Shown here in pieces: positions 36,950 through 47,077 of a DNA stretch of 64,000 nt (within the stretch, counting starts at the first letter, position 1; the number at the start of each line of letters is the position of its first letter). The position numbers and the translations under genes are program-made. The notes under the pieces were generated by a model. The model did no database searches. It was not told the origin of the DNA and saw only the letters and a program-made list of their open reading frames with translations. This DNA is from Sphingorhabdus lutea. Lineage in GTDB: Bacteria; Pseudomonadota; Alphaproteobacteria; Sphingomonadales; Sphingomonadaceae. The stretch spans positions 1,912,501 to 1,976,500 of the forward strand of contig NZ_CP018154.1 of NCBI RefSeq assembly GCF_001889025.1, written 5' to 3'.

Positions 36950-36972
<23 letters not shown>
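35731..36972 (+). CDS. Dicarboxylate/amino acid:cation symporter (DAACS family)
   Basis: Sodium- or proton-coupled inner-membrane carrier of the GltP/DctA superfamily with eight helices and two re-entrant hairpins. The protein has 413 residues. It has LRMTVVPLIVGLL in the first half, STQSSLASLPAM for HP1, LFRATGPCMNLAVAIY for TM7, and PGSVSFITSIAPI in HP2; the canonical NMDGT of TM7 is degenerate (GPCMN). Ribosome site AAGGA six bases upstream. It is divergent from glmM (153-base gap) and overlaps the aldo/keto reductase by 23 bases. Substrate not assigned. Confidence 0.9.
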
Positions 36973-37945
<973 letters not shown>

Positions 37946-38016
37946 GCAATTATAATATAATATTTATACATCATTGATTTTATATTTATGATGCGCAGAA
38001 AATTTATAATGCACAG

Positions 38017-38045
38017 AAAAAAGGCCCGCTATACTGGCGGGCCTT
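38017..38045. terminator. Bidirectional terminator between the AKR and amidohydrolase genes
   Basis: AAGGCCCGC (38021-38029) pairs with GCGGGCCTT (38037-38045) with a 7-base loop. The minus strand continues TTTTTT after the stem; the plus strand reads ATTCATTTTT. It ends the minus-strand amidohydrolase at 38071 and probably also the plus-strand aldo/keto reductase. Confidence 0.85.
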
Positions 38046-38070
38046 ATTCATTTTTACCAAATCGGCTTTA

Positions 38071-39366
38071 TTATCTATCATATGCCTTGGGCAAATTTCC
38101 TTCGACTGGATTTGCATAACGATCGCGCAATTTGCTTTGGCGGTTTTCCAATGATTGTTTCTTACCATCAATGAAAAGCTGTTCCACATTGGTAGAAAGT
38201 TCCAACGGATCACCATTCCAAATCACCACATCGGCCGCCGCGCCATTTTTTAACACGCCCAATTTGCCGCCCTGTCCCAAAATTTCTGCGGGACGAGAGG
38301 AAATCAGCGCAAAGGCAGTATTCCAATTTACCCCTGTAGCACCGGGCACTTTATTAAGCGCGACAAGATTGCCCGCATATTGCGCCGAATATCGTAATTG
38401 ATGGGCATCACGGTCATCAATCATGCCAATGGCCACCTTTACCCCGGCATTTTCCATGCGGCCTACATTTGATTGTGTGGCGGCCAATACCTCAAAACTA
38501 GACGGCAGGTCATTTAACGCAGAAGCAATAACCGGCACATTTTCACGCGCCAAACGGTCGGCAACGCGCCATCCCTCGCTTGCGCCCACAATCACCAATT
38601 TCATGGCCGGATATTCTTTTTTCAAATCAATCATCTGGTTAATATCGGCGGCGCTTTCCACATGTGCCAATAACATGGTCTCTCCGCTTATCACCTTTAA
38701 CAATGCCTTGGCATCCTCAACGGTCAATTGGCTTTCATCAAAATTTGCTCTATTATTGGCATAATCGCTCGCCTGACGCAGCATGGAACGGAATAATGTT
38801 TTGCTGGCAGTTCGGCTGCCCCCCGCAATGGATGCTGCACGTTCACCCATTTCAACAAATTGAAAAACCCGTTTATGCGATGTTGGGTCCTGCCCTTCGC
38901 CCAAATTGGCAATTGCGCCCTGCCCTGCAAAAATATTGCCGCCAACCGATGGAGCAACCGCCGCACGCGTAACACCCGATGCGCGGTTGACCCCAAAGGG
39001 TGAACGATCCGCGCTAATCGCGTCGGACACATCCAAAGCTGCGGAAAATTTTGATTTGCTGGCATTTTCGTCATTGGTGCCGCTGACCGCGCTAATTTCG
39101 GTTAGGCCCAATCGGCTGAACCCTGCAAAAATTCCTGGCGTGACCCATTTATTGGTCGCATCAATTTTTTGGGCATCCGCGGGAATGGCAATATTGCTGC
39201 CCGCCGCGATCACTTTGCCATCTTTAATAACAACAGTTCCGTTTTCAATTGGCGCACTGCCATCTCCGGTGATCAGTTTGCCGCCAATAATGGCATAGCT
39301 TTGTGCAAATGCACTTGTCGCGCTTAATGACAAAAGGGCGGCTGTTAATGTGATAAATTTCTTCAT
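38071..39366 (-). CDS. Secreted amidohydrolase-family protein with degenerate metal site
   Basis: An exported (signal peptide 1-21, ending AFA) amidohydrolase-fold protein of 431 residues, with the two-part beta-sandwich (YAIIGGKLITGDG at the start, AADVVIWNGDPLEL near the end) around a barrel. The canonical HxH that binds the first metal is replaced: the stretch VTPGIFAGFSRLGL has Phe83 and Arg85 where its neighbour has His114 and His116. A second ligand region (IVGASEGWRV) also lacks His, while the third (GMIDDRD) keeps Asp. Catalysis is therefore doubtful. Its start overlaps the stop of the intact paralogue upstream by four bases (ATGA), implying partnership. Confidence 0.88.
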   Translation of the reverse strand: MKKFITLTAALLSLSATSAFAQSYAIIGGKLITGDGSAPIENGTVVIKDGKVIAAGSNIAIPADAQKIDATNKWVTPGIFAGFSRLGLTEISAVSGTNDENASKSKFSAALDVSDAISADRSPFGVNRASGVTRAAVAPSVGGNIFAGQGAIANLGEGQDPTSHKRVFQFVEMGERAASIAGGSRTASKTLFRSMLRQASDYANNRANFDESQLTVEDAKALLKVISGETMLLAHVESAADINQMIDLKKEYPAMKLVIVGASEGWRVADRLARENVPVIASALNDLPSSFEVLAATQSNVGRMENAGVKVAIGMIDDRDAHQLRYSAQYAGNLVALNKVPGATGVNWNTAFALISSRPAEILGQGGKLGVLKNGAAADVVIWNGDPLELSTNVEQLFIDGKKQSLENRQSKLRDRYANPVEGNLPKAYDR

Positions 39367-40757
39367 TTCGTGTCTCCCTCACCTGGTTGGCCAAGCTCAA
39401 AATCGCTTACGGGGCGCATTTTGGGATTGCTGCTATCATATAATAATGCACCATCGACCCACACACGGTCAGGACGCGAATATACGGACAAGGGATTTCC
39501 ATTCCACAAAACAATATCCGCCATTTTCCCATTTTCCAATGAACCTGTTTTGTCATTAATCCCCAATGCCTTTGCCGCATTATATGTAATCCACCGAATG
39601 GCTGTCCCATCGCTAATGTCGAAACCCATATGGCGGGCATCTGCGGCGGCCTTTGCAGCTTCTTGGTTCAACCTTTGGATTTGATTATCATCATCGGAAT
39701 GGATTATCACACATGCTTTTTGATTTTCCAAAATTGCGGCATTTTCCGGAATGGCGTCATATGCCTCAATCTTAAAACCCCACCAATCGGCCCAAATTGC
39801 CGAACAAACATCCTCTTCGCGCAATTTATCGGCGATTTTATAACTTTCAATCGCATGGTGAAATGCGGTGACTTTATATCCAAATTCCTTGGCCATATCC
39901 ATGACCAGCGCCATTTCATCGGCGCGGTAGCAATGATTATGGACCAAAATATCGCCCGACAATACGCCTGCCAATGTTTCCATACCCAAATCACGGGTTA
40001 CTTCTTTGCCGCTGTCCAATTTCTTTTTATATTCAGCCGCCTTTACCCATGTTTGGCGGTTTACGGCAAAATTGCCCATGCGGGTGGATGGCATACGCCC
40101 GCGGCCACCATAAACTCTTTTGGGATTTTCACCGCACGCCATTTTAAAACCATAGGGCGCATCAGGAAATTTCATCCCCTGAACCGTGCGGGAATAGACA
40201 TTTTTTAATGTCACCGAACGGCCGCCCATTAAATTCGCCGAACCAGGCAATATTTGTAATGAGGTAATGCCGCCATTCACCATTGCACGGCCAAATCCGG
40301 GATCCTGCGGCCAAACACTATGTTCCGCCCATACCTCTGGCGTGGTGGGCGAAGTGGCCTCATTGCCATCGCTATGCGCCTCTACCCCCGGGGATGGATA
40401 TACGCCCAAATGGCTGTGCACATCAATAATGCCGGGGGTGATATATTTACCTTTGCCGTCAATAATTTGATAGCCATCAGGAATATTGGTGGAGGAATCG
40501 CCAACCGAAACAATTTTGCCATCGGCAAATAAAATAACACCATTTTCAATTTTGCCGCCCAAACCATCAAAAATTGTCACATTATTGACGGCGGTATTTA
40601 CCCCTGCATAGGCATGATAGGTGGATGGAAAGGCGACTGGCGCGGCTGTTTTTTCAACCTTTGCCTCATCCTTTTTAGATTTTTTAGCATCCGCCACTTG
40701 GGGTGACAGGATCATCAGCGCCGCAGAGGCGGCCAATATGGTTTTCAAATGGTGCAT
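39363..40757 (-). CDS. Secreted amidohydrolase (metal site intact)
   Basis: Amidohydrolase-superfamily enzyme of 464 residues exported by a signal peptide (1-24). The binuclear metal site looks complete: ITPGIIDVHSHLG (H114, H116), further His in LVHNHCYRADE and FHHAIESYK, and a late VIIHSDDDNQ. The C-terminal MADIVLWNGNPLSVYSRPDRVWVDG returns to the beta-sandwich. Substrate may be a cyclic amide or peptide-like compound; context with a peptide transporter suggests imported peptide breakdown. Translated first of the pair, then coupled to the degenerate paralogue. The Lys ligand was not located. Confidence 0.9.
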   Translation of the reverse strand: MHHLKTILAASAALMILSPQVADAKKSKKDEAKVEKTAAPVAFPSTYHAYAGVNTAVNNVTIFDGLGGKIENGVILFADGKIVSVGDSSTNIPDGYQIIDGKGKYITPGIIDVHSHLGVYPSPGVEAHSDGNEATSPTTPEVWAEHSVWPQDPGFGRAMVNGGITSLQILPGSANLMGGRSVTLKNVYSRTVQGMKFPDAPYGFKMACGENPKRVYGGRGRMPSTRMGNFAVNRQTWVKAAEYKKKLDSGKEVTRDLGMETLAGVLSGDILVHNHCYRADEMALVMDMAKEFGYKVTAFHHAIESYKIADKLREEDVCSAIWADWWGFKIEAYDAIPENAAILENQKACVIIHSDDDNQIQRLNQEAAKAAADARHMGFDISDGTAIRWITYNAAKALGINDKTGSLENGKMADIVLWNGNPLSVYSRPDRVWVDGALLYDSSNPKMRPVSDFELGQPGEGDTK

Positions 40758-40788
40758 TGCTGCTTCCTCTAATTTTTATAATTTTAAC

Positions 40789-40818
40789 AAAAAAGGGGCA
40801 GGAATTTCTTCCCGCCCC
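40789..40818 (-). terminator. Intrinsic terminator after the POT transporter gene
   Basis: On the minus strand GGGGCGGGAA (40818-40809) and TTCCTGCCCC (40804-40795) form a 10-bp stem with one G-U wobble and a GAAA loop, followed by TTTTTT (40794-40789). It terminates the transporter transcript, so the amidohydrolase pair probably has its own promoter in the remaining 31 bases or depends on readthrough. Confidence 0.85.
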
Positions 40819-40831
40819 GATTTTTTATTTC

Positions 40832-42370
40832 TTAATGAGCTTCTTTAGCCGCTGTGGCATCGCCATCATCTTTCAACGTGTCCAGATGCATCATTTTTTT
40901 AATCAGCGGCGAAATGACCAATACGGCAACACCAATGCCAATCGCATACCAACCCACGGTTGAATAAACGCCAAGGACAACTTCCTTACCTGCAGCCTCG
41001 CCTTCTAATCCCTCTGCACCCGCAGCGGCAGCAATTAAACCAGCAGCAAAATTACCCGTTGCCGAGGCAAAAAACCATGTGCCCATGATTAACGATGCCA
41101 TATGCGCAGGGGCAAGACGGTTCATCGCCGATAAGCCCACAGGAGACAGGCAAAGCTCTCCGGTTGTATGCAGCAAGTAAATCAAGAAGATGAAAATTAC
41201 CGGCACAGCCGCATCCGCACCAACCGAATTTGCACCCCAAACAAGAACCAAGAAACCAAGGCCCACCTGAATAACACCAAGCCCGAATTTAAATGGCGCA
41301 GAAGGCTCTTTGCCGCTTTTGCTCATCATGGTCCACAGCATTGCGAATAATGGCGCGAGCATGAAGATATAGGCTGCGTTCAATGATTGGAATACCGATG
41401 CAGGAACACCCGCACGGTCAACATGACGGTCAGTAAATAGGTTCAATGAAGAACCGGCTTGCTCAAATAATGCCCAAAAAACAATGGAAACAAAGATTAA
41501 GAACATTGCCGCAAAGATACGGTCACGATCCTCCGATGGTAATTTGACAACCGCAATGAACAAAACATATGCCACCAATATTGCGCCAAAAACGCCCAAT
41601 AATGTGCCGACAACCGCCTGATTTTGGACCATCCACCAGCAAAGACCAACACCAACAAGGCCAACAGCATAAAGAAGCCATTCAAGCTTAATTCCCGCAA
41701 CCTTAGATAATAATTTCGCAGGATCGGAAGGCTCACCACGGCCAAGCAATAATGGCTTGCCCCAAATAAAGACCAAAAGACCAAGCAGCATGCCAAATCC
41801 AGCAAGGCCAAATCCATATGACCAGCCATAGGTTTCACCAATATAGCCGCATAATAAAGAGCCCAAAAAAGCGCCCAAATTTATTCCCATATAAAAAATG
41901 GTATAGGCCGGATCACGGCGCGTGTCGGTGCGCGGGTATAGTTGGCCCACGATTACCGAAATATTCGCTTTTAAGAAACCTGAACCAACAATGATAAAGG
42001 CAAGAGCCAACCAGAAAATGTTCAGCGAAGTAGGATCTTGACCGCCATCGCCTTCAAATCCCATGATGAAGTGGCCAAAGGTTAAAAGGACCGCGCCATA
42101 TAAAACAGCCTTACGTTGTCCCAAATATTTATCGGCCAAATATCCGCCCAAAACGGGCGTAATATAAACCAAAGCAGTATATGCACCATAAATGACGCCT
42201 GCTTCGCTGTCCGAAAATAACCAATGTTTTGTTAGATAAAAAATCAACAAAGCACGCATACCATAATAGGAAAAACGCTCCCACATTTCTGCAAAAAACA
42301 ATACAAACAATCCCTTAGGATGACCTAAAAAGGTACCTGCGGAATCGCCATCTTGAGCATATGTCGCCAT
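40832..42370 (-). CDS. Proton-dependent oligopeptide transporter (POT/PTR2)
   Basis: Inner-membrane peptide/H+ symporter of 512 residues with 14 predicted helices. The signature E28xxERFSYYG, TPVLGGYLADKYLGQRKAV, and FYMGINLGAFLGSLLCG (the PTR2 signature) are visible, with GELCLSPVGLSAMNRLAPAH late. Start ATG 42370 has GGTGGG five bases upstream; the in-frame codon at 42391 is less likely. A terminator follows the gene. Likely imports di- and tripeptides. Confidence 0.95.
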   Translation of the reverse strand: MATYAQDGDSAGTFLGHPKGLFVLFFAEMWERFSYYGMRALLIFYLTKHWLFSDSEAGVIYGAYTALVYITPVLGGYLADKYLGQRKAVLYGAVLLTFGHFIMGFEGDGGQDPTSLNIFWLALAFIIVGSGFLKANISVIVGQLYPRTDTRRDPAYTIFYMGINLGAFLGSLLCGYIGETYGWSYGFGLAGFGMLLGLLVFIWGKPLLLGRGEPSDPAKLLSKVAGIKLEWLLYAVGLVGVGLCWWMVQNQAVVGTLLGVFGAILVAYVLFIAVVKLPSEDRDRIFAAMFLIFVSIVFWALFEQAGSSLNLFTDRHVDRAGVPASVFQSLNAAYIFMLAPLFAMLWTMMSKSGKEPSAPFKFGLGVIQVGLGFLVLVWGANSVGADAAVPVIFIFLIYLLHTTGELCLSPVGLSAMNRLAPAHMASLIMGTWFFASATGNFAAGLIAAAAGAEGLEGEAAGKEVVLGVYSTVGWYAIGIGVAVLVISPLIKKMMHLDTLKDDGDATAAKEAH

Positions 42371-42572
42371 AAAAACCCACCCTCTCATCAATTTGTTTAA
42401 ATTTATTTGGCCAATTGACCTTATTTTTACCCCACTACCCTAGCAAAAAAATTACGTCTGTGAAGAAGATTGTTTCAACATCGCAAATTTTCTTCGCCCG
42501 CCATATACCCTCATTTGGCCATTTTATATATTTGCTCTGGAAAAATTATATGTTGTTGCTATCTCCATTTTT

Positions 42573-43154
42573 ATGGAATTTAATAATCTGCACTCATTAA
42601 AAGGCTATTTTGACACCCGCCGTTCCGGGCGACCGCGCGAAATGGTTGAACCTGCGCCAAATGATAATGAACTGCGCGAAATGTGCGCCGCTGCCATGCG
42701 CACGCCCGATCATGGCAAATTATCACCCTGGCGGTTTATCATCGTCCCATCACATGGGCGCGATAGGTTTAAGCAGATTTTATCCGATGCCTTTATTGCC
42801 AATAATCCCGATGCGCGGGACGGCCAAATATCCGCCGCCATTAACATGGCAGATCATGCCCCATCTTTGGTGATATTGGTGCATAGTTTAAAACCGCATG
42901 CCAGCATTCCGGCATGGGAACAAATGTTAAGCACCGGCGCGGTCGGCATGAACCTGCTCCATGCGGTGCATATAAGAGGATATGTGGGCAGTTGGATTAC
43001 CGGATGGGCCGCATATGATGAGGCGGTGCGTGTGGCATTTTGCAAAGATGAAGAACGCATTGCCGGATTTTTCTTTTTGGGCAGCCCTGGCGAAAAGTTA
43101 CAGGAAAGGCCCCGGCCAGATGTCGATGATTTAATTTCCTATTGGCCGGAATGA
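42573..43154 (+). CDS. Nitroreductase-family protein
   Basis: FMN-dependent nitroreductase fold of 193 residues in the YdjA/TM1586-like branch. TRRSGRP near residues 15-20 and RTPDHGKLSPWRFIIV fit the FMN phosphate and ring contacts; WEQMLSTGAVGMNLLHAVHIRGYVGSWITGW is the conserved dimer core. GFFFLGSPGEKLQERPRPD closes the fold. Substrate unknown. It is divergent from the POT gene (202-base AT-rich gap, no clear operators), and 80 bases upstream of gntR. Confidence 0.92.
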   Translation: MEFNNLHSLKGYFDTRRSGRPREMVEPAPNDNELREMCAAAMRTPDHGKLSPWRFIIVPSHGRDRFKQILSDAFIANNPDARDGQISAAINMADHAPSLVILVHSLKPHASIPAWEQMLSTGAVGMNLLHAVHIRGYVGSWITGWAAYDEAVRVAFCKDEERIAGFFFLGSPGEKLQERPRPDVDDLISYWPE

Positions 43155-43234
43155 TCCCCGCGCCCTTTATATAAATTATTTGCGTAAATGGCGTATGCTT
43201 GACCTATAATATTTTATTATGGCAGTAAGGCAGC

Positions 43235-43576
43235 ATGAACCGCAAACAACCCCTTTATCTTAATCTTCGCCAATATATTATCGACGCGATTATTGACGGT
43301 AAATATGTGGAGGGTGATTTTTTACCATCGGTTCGCGCCATGGCGTTGGAACAGGGCGCAAACCCACTGACCGTGGCCAAGGCATATCAATTTTTTCAGG
43401 ACGCAAATTTGGTGGCGGTTCAACGCGGGGTCGGTTTGAAAATTTCATCCGGCGCGCGCCAAAAATTAAAACAGACAGAGCGCGAAAAATTTATTCAGGA
43501 AATCTGGCCCAAAATATGCCGAAAAATGGACCAGCTTAACCTTAATATTGAAGACCTTAATAATATATCGCGTTAA
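43235..43576 (+). CDS. GntR-family regulator, YtrA-like short form
   Basis: A transcription factor with an N-terminal winged helix (residues 7-75; PLYLNLRQYIIDAIIDGKY, DFLPSVRAMALEQGANPLTVAKAYQ, LVAVQRGVGLKI) and a short helical tail to 113, the size of YtrA-type GntR proteins that lack a large effector domain. Such regulators often control neighbouring transporter operons. Here the neighbours are the nitroreductase (80 bases upstream, same strand) and prsR (18 bases downstream, convergent). Confidence 0.9.
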   Translation: MNRKQPLYLNLRQYIIDAIIDGKYVEGDFLPSVRAMALEQGANPLTVAKAYQFFQDANLVAVQRGVGLKISSGARQKLKQTEREKFIQEIWPKICRKMDQLNLNIEDLNNISR

Positions 43577-43594
43577 ACCTTATTTTTGTAAAAA

Positions 43595-44953
43595 TCATGT
43601 TTCAATATTATATTGTTTTAACAAATCATATAAGGTCGGCCTGCTAATCCCCAATAATTTAGCAGCATTGCTGATATTACCATCGGTGCGGGAAATTGCG
43701 CGGTAAATCGCCTTGCGGTCGGCCTGTTCCCTCGCGGCCTTTAAATTAAGGAATTCCTGCTCATCATCCTCATCAATCTCTAATAAATCAGATGAAATAA
43801 GACGGTCATCGGCCATAATTACCGCGCGCTTTATTTTATTTTCAAGCTCCCTCACATTGCCAGGCCATGTCCATTGATCAATCACGGTTAACGCCTCTGG
43901 CCGGAAACCCTTCACACTGGGGTTCATTTCGGCTGCAAATTTATTCAAAAAATGCTTTGCCAATAAAACCGCATCGCCCGTGCGATCCTTTAATGACGGG
44001 ATTTGAACCGTGATTTCGGCCAAACGAAAATATAAATCATCCCGAAATTCTTGCGCAGCAATCATCTGATTCAAATTTCTATGCGTTGCACAAACCACCC
44101 GCACATCAATGGGGATGCTTTTGCGCCCGCCAATTCGTTCAATCACTCTTTCTTGAAGGAAACGCAGCAATTTCACCTGTAACGCAAGGGGAATATCGCC
44201 AACTTCGTCCAAAAATAATGTCCCGCCATTTGCGGTTTCAATCCGGCCGACAACGGTCTTTACCGCGCCAGTAAATGCACCCTTTTCATGCCCGAAAAGC
44301 TCCGATTCCAACAAGGTTTCAGGAATCGCACCGCAATTTATGGCAATAAAGGGTTTATCACGCCGATCGCTAATATTATGCAGGCCGCGCGCCAATAATT
44401 CCTTGCCCGTGCCGCTGCCACCCAATAGCATGACCGACACCGATGTGTTGGCCACACGTTCAATTGTATTGGCGATTTTTATCATTTCCGGCGCGCCGGT
44501 CAAAATATTGCCAAGGACAAAATCCTTGCCATTGCCCTGTTGTTCCAAAAATTCCTTACGTTTTTCCAAAGACCGCACATGAAAGGCACGATTGACGATT
44601 AAATGTAGCTCATCAATATCAACCGGTTTTTGGTAAAAATCCCATGCACCTGCGGAAATGGCTGACATTGCCGCTTCGTTGGAGCTATGGCCCGATGCCA
44701 CAATCACTTTAGTATCGGGTTTTAATTTTAATATTTCCTCCAATGCCGCAAATCCCTCTGTCACACCATCGGGATCAGGCGGCAGGCCAAGGTCCAATGT
44801 CACAATATCGGGTTCTTCGCTGCGTAAAATATCAAGCGCCTCTTTACGATTGGATGCGCAAAATACCTCAAAATCCTCATAAGACCATTTTAATTGTTTT
44901 TGCAGGCCCGGATCATCCTCAACAATCAATAATTTGCGGGTTTCACTGGTCAT
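43595..44953 (-). CDS. prsR: XrtA/PEP-CTERM sigma-54-dependent response regulator
   Basis: A three-domain sigma-54 activator of 452 residues. The receiver domain (1-120) has the phosphorylated Asp54 and acidic pocket (E12, D13, D14). The AAA+ domain has Walker A GGSGTGKE (178-185), the sigma-54-contact loop GAFTGA (225-230) and Walker B LFLDE (246-250). The HTH is Fis-type, with NISNAAKLLGISRPTLYDLLKQYN at the C-terminus. Such PrsR proteins activate exopolysaccharide and PEP-CTERM genes. It starts on the last base of the prsK stop. Confidence 0.95.
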   Translation of the reverse strand: MTSETRKLLIVEDDPGLQKQLKWSYEDFEVFCASNRKEALDILRSEEPDIVTLDLGLPPDPDGVTEGFAALEEILKLKPDTKVIVASGHSSNEAAMSAISAGAWDFYQKPVDIDELHLIVNRAFHVRSLEKRKEFLEQQGNGKDFVLGNILTGAPEMIKIANTIERVANTSVSVMLLGGSGTGKELLARGLHNISDRRDKPFIAINCGAIPETLLESELFGHEKGAFTGAVKTVVGRIETANGGTLFLDEVGDIPLALQVKLLRFLQERVIERIGGRKSIPIDVRVVCATHRNLNQMIAAQEFRDDLYFRLAEITVQIPSLKDRTGDAVLLAKHFLNKFAAEMNPSVKGFRPEALTVIDQWTWPGNVRELENKIKRAVIMADDRLISSDLLEIDEDDEQEFLNLKAAREQADRKAIYRAISRTDGNISNAAKLLGISRPTLYDLLKQYNIET

Positions 44954-47076
44954 TAAATTGATCCTTCATGGTTGGCATCATCAATATAATCTGTTTTTGC
45001 ATTATCTGTTTTTGCCTGTTTATTATTTTCAATTGGGATGGAAATGATGAATTTTGTGCCTTCGCCCAATTTGCTCATCACTTTTAATTCGCCGCCCAAT
45101 GATTTGGTCAACGTCAATGCTTCATATGCACCAATACCAAATCCATCTGCTTTTGATGAATGAAATGGCCGGAACAAATCATTTGCAACAAAATGTTCGC
45201 TCATCCCTGAACCATTATCTTGTACCGTTATTTCAATATTTTCACCCAATTTTTTGGCATTGATATCAATAGGTGAACCATCATCGGTTGCCTCAATGGC
45301 ATTTTGCAATAAATGGTTTAAAATCGTTTCCAGACGCTCTGCATCAATCATAGCGAATAATCCCTCGCTTACATTTACCATCATGGGGTGCAGCAATCGT
45401 TTGGAATGGACCGATTTTAGAACAATTTCGCCAATATCCATGGCAATAAGCGGCTTTACCACCGCCTTATTATGTGATGAAAGCCGCGCTAATAATGCGT
45501 TCATCTTCTCCACTGAAGATTTTAATGTATCAATCATATCGGCGCGAAATTCCGGTTTATCGGCATGTTTTTCGGCATTGCGTGCCAATATGCTTAATTG
45601 ACTGACCAGATTTTTTATATCATGCATGATAAAGGCAAATCGACGGTTAAATTCGGTAAATTGCCGGCTTTCAATCAATTGCCTTTGGCTGCTGGCCTCG
45701 GCCAAATAACTCGCCAATTGGCGGCTGACCGTGCGGATCATGTCCAAATCCTCCCAATCCAGCCCGCGCATAATGCGTGGTTTTGCCAAAATGATAAGAC
45801 CAGTTAATTTACCAAAATGGACCAATGGCAACATTAACCACGCATTTTCCTGTTCATATAACCAATTGGGAATGGCGGTCGGGTCAATTTTATTATCCGT
45901 TCCTGCGCGCGCATCATCCAAATTGACGATATATTTTGTATTTTCAAAATATGACGCACTATGTTTTGTTGCCGGAATTGCAGGAACATCGGCGGTGCGC
46001 CAATTCCATCTTGCTTGTAAATTTAATTGTTTATCATTTGTCGGGGTTAATAATAAACCCGATGGGCAATCCATAATATCGGCCATTGCCTTGACTATAC
46101 GTTCATGAAAGGGCGTATTTTCTTCCCCTGGAAAGCCAATAGTATCGGCAAAACGCATCCATTCGGAACGATAATCATATCGATGCTGAAAAAAATGTTT
46201 GGCAATGAACACGCGCAGCCACGAACGAAACTTACCCGATGGCAGGATAAGCAAAGCGCCAACCGACATACCGAAAATCAAGGTAATCTGTGCCAATGCG
46301 GCATAATCTTCAAAGAAAAATTCCAATAATGTCGCCAAAAACAACATTAATAATAAATATATACCAATGGCGATGAGGGATACCGATTGAAAGGCCACAC
46401 TGCGCGAAAGTCGAAATTTCCATGCGCTGTTCCGGCGTGATGCGATAATGAAAATCGGCGCGATTATCGCCATCATTATCCCGCGTGTCGCCTGAAGCTC
46501 AATTGGAATTTCGCGGGTTAAATATGCAATTGTATATAAATTAAGGTCAAATGCCCACATGGATGTTAACGCCGCCAAAGGCAGGTTAATCCCCCAACGG
46601 GCCATTGGCGCGGTTATGGTATAAATATTATGCAGCGCGACCAACGCCCCAATGGCAAATAACACCCGCAAAATAAGCGAAGAAATCGCAACCGCGACAT
46701 TATTTCCCGCATTAAATATAAAATGGGTCGCCAAATCCACACCCAATTGGATCATCAAAATGGCGGCAACAACGGCATATAATATATTCACCGTTCTGGG
46801 TTGTTCTTCGGTATCTTCGCCTTTTAATAAAAAGAATAAAAAGCTGAACCATGCCAAATTACGCACGGTTTCCGTTGCCTGCGCATAAATGGTGTTCACA
46901 CCCGAAACTGTCGTGGCAAATGCCCAAATTGCCGTTACCGACAGGGCGATAATCATCATTAATTGCTTTGCGCTGCTGCTGCCATATTTATGCAGCAACC
47001 ATATCGCCATCATGACATAAGCAAAGGCGGCGGTTAAATGCCCCCAAAATGAAAGATTTGCCAAAATTTCTAACAT
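44953..47076 (-). CDS. prsK: XrtA/PEP-CTERM histidine kinase
   Basis: Membrane histidine kinase of 707 residues. The N-terminal 270 residues hold about eight to ten membrane helices, then a GAF-like domain (about 330-450), the phosphoacceptor H-box AFIMHDIKNLVSQL (His485) and an HATPase domain (N-box LLQNAIEAT, G1 DNGSGM, G2 GFGIG). The start follows the sugar transferase stop by one base (ATG 47076); an in-frame ATG at 47091 overlaps it. It pairs with PrsR and probably senses envelope or polysaccharide status; the signal is unknown. Confidence 0.94.
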   Translation of the reverse strand: MLEILANLSFWGHLTAAFAYVMMAIWLLHKYGSSSAKQLMMIIALSVTAIWAFATTVSGVNTIYAQATETVRNLAWFSFLFFLLKGEDTEEQPRTVNILYAVVAAILMIQLGVDLATHFIFNAGNNVAVAISSLILRVLFAIGALVALHNIYTITAPMARWGINLPLAALTSMWAFDLNLYTIAYLTREIPIELQATRGIMMAIIAPIFIIASRRNSAWKFRLSRSVAFQSVSLIAIGIYLLLMLFLATLLEFFFEDYAALAQITLIFGMSVGALLILPSGKFRSWLRVFIAKHFFQHRYDYRSEWMRFADTIGFPGEENTPFHERIVKAMADIMDCPSGLLLTPTNDKQLNLQARWNWRTADVPAIPATKHSASYFENTKYIVNLDDARAGTDNKIDPTAIPNWLYEQENAWLMLPLVHFGKLTGLIILAKPRIMRGLDWEDLDMIRTVSRQLASYLAEASSQRQLIESRQFTEFNRRFAFIMHDIKNLVSQLSILARNAEKHADKPEFRADMIDTLKSSVEKMNALLARLSSHNKAVVKPLIAMDIGEIVLKSVHSKRLLHPMMVNVSEGLFAMIDAERLETILNHLLQNAIEATDDGSPIDINAKKLGENIEITVQDNGSGMSEHFVANDLFRPFHSSKADGFGIGAYEALTLTKSLGGELKVMSKLGEGTKFIISIPIENNKQAKTDNAKTDYIDDANHEGSI

Positions 47077-47077
47077 A

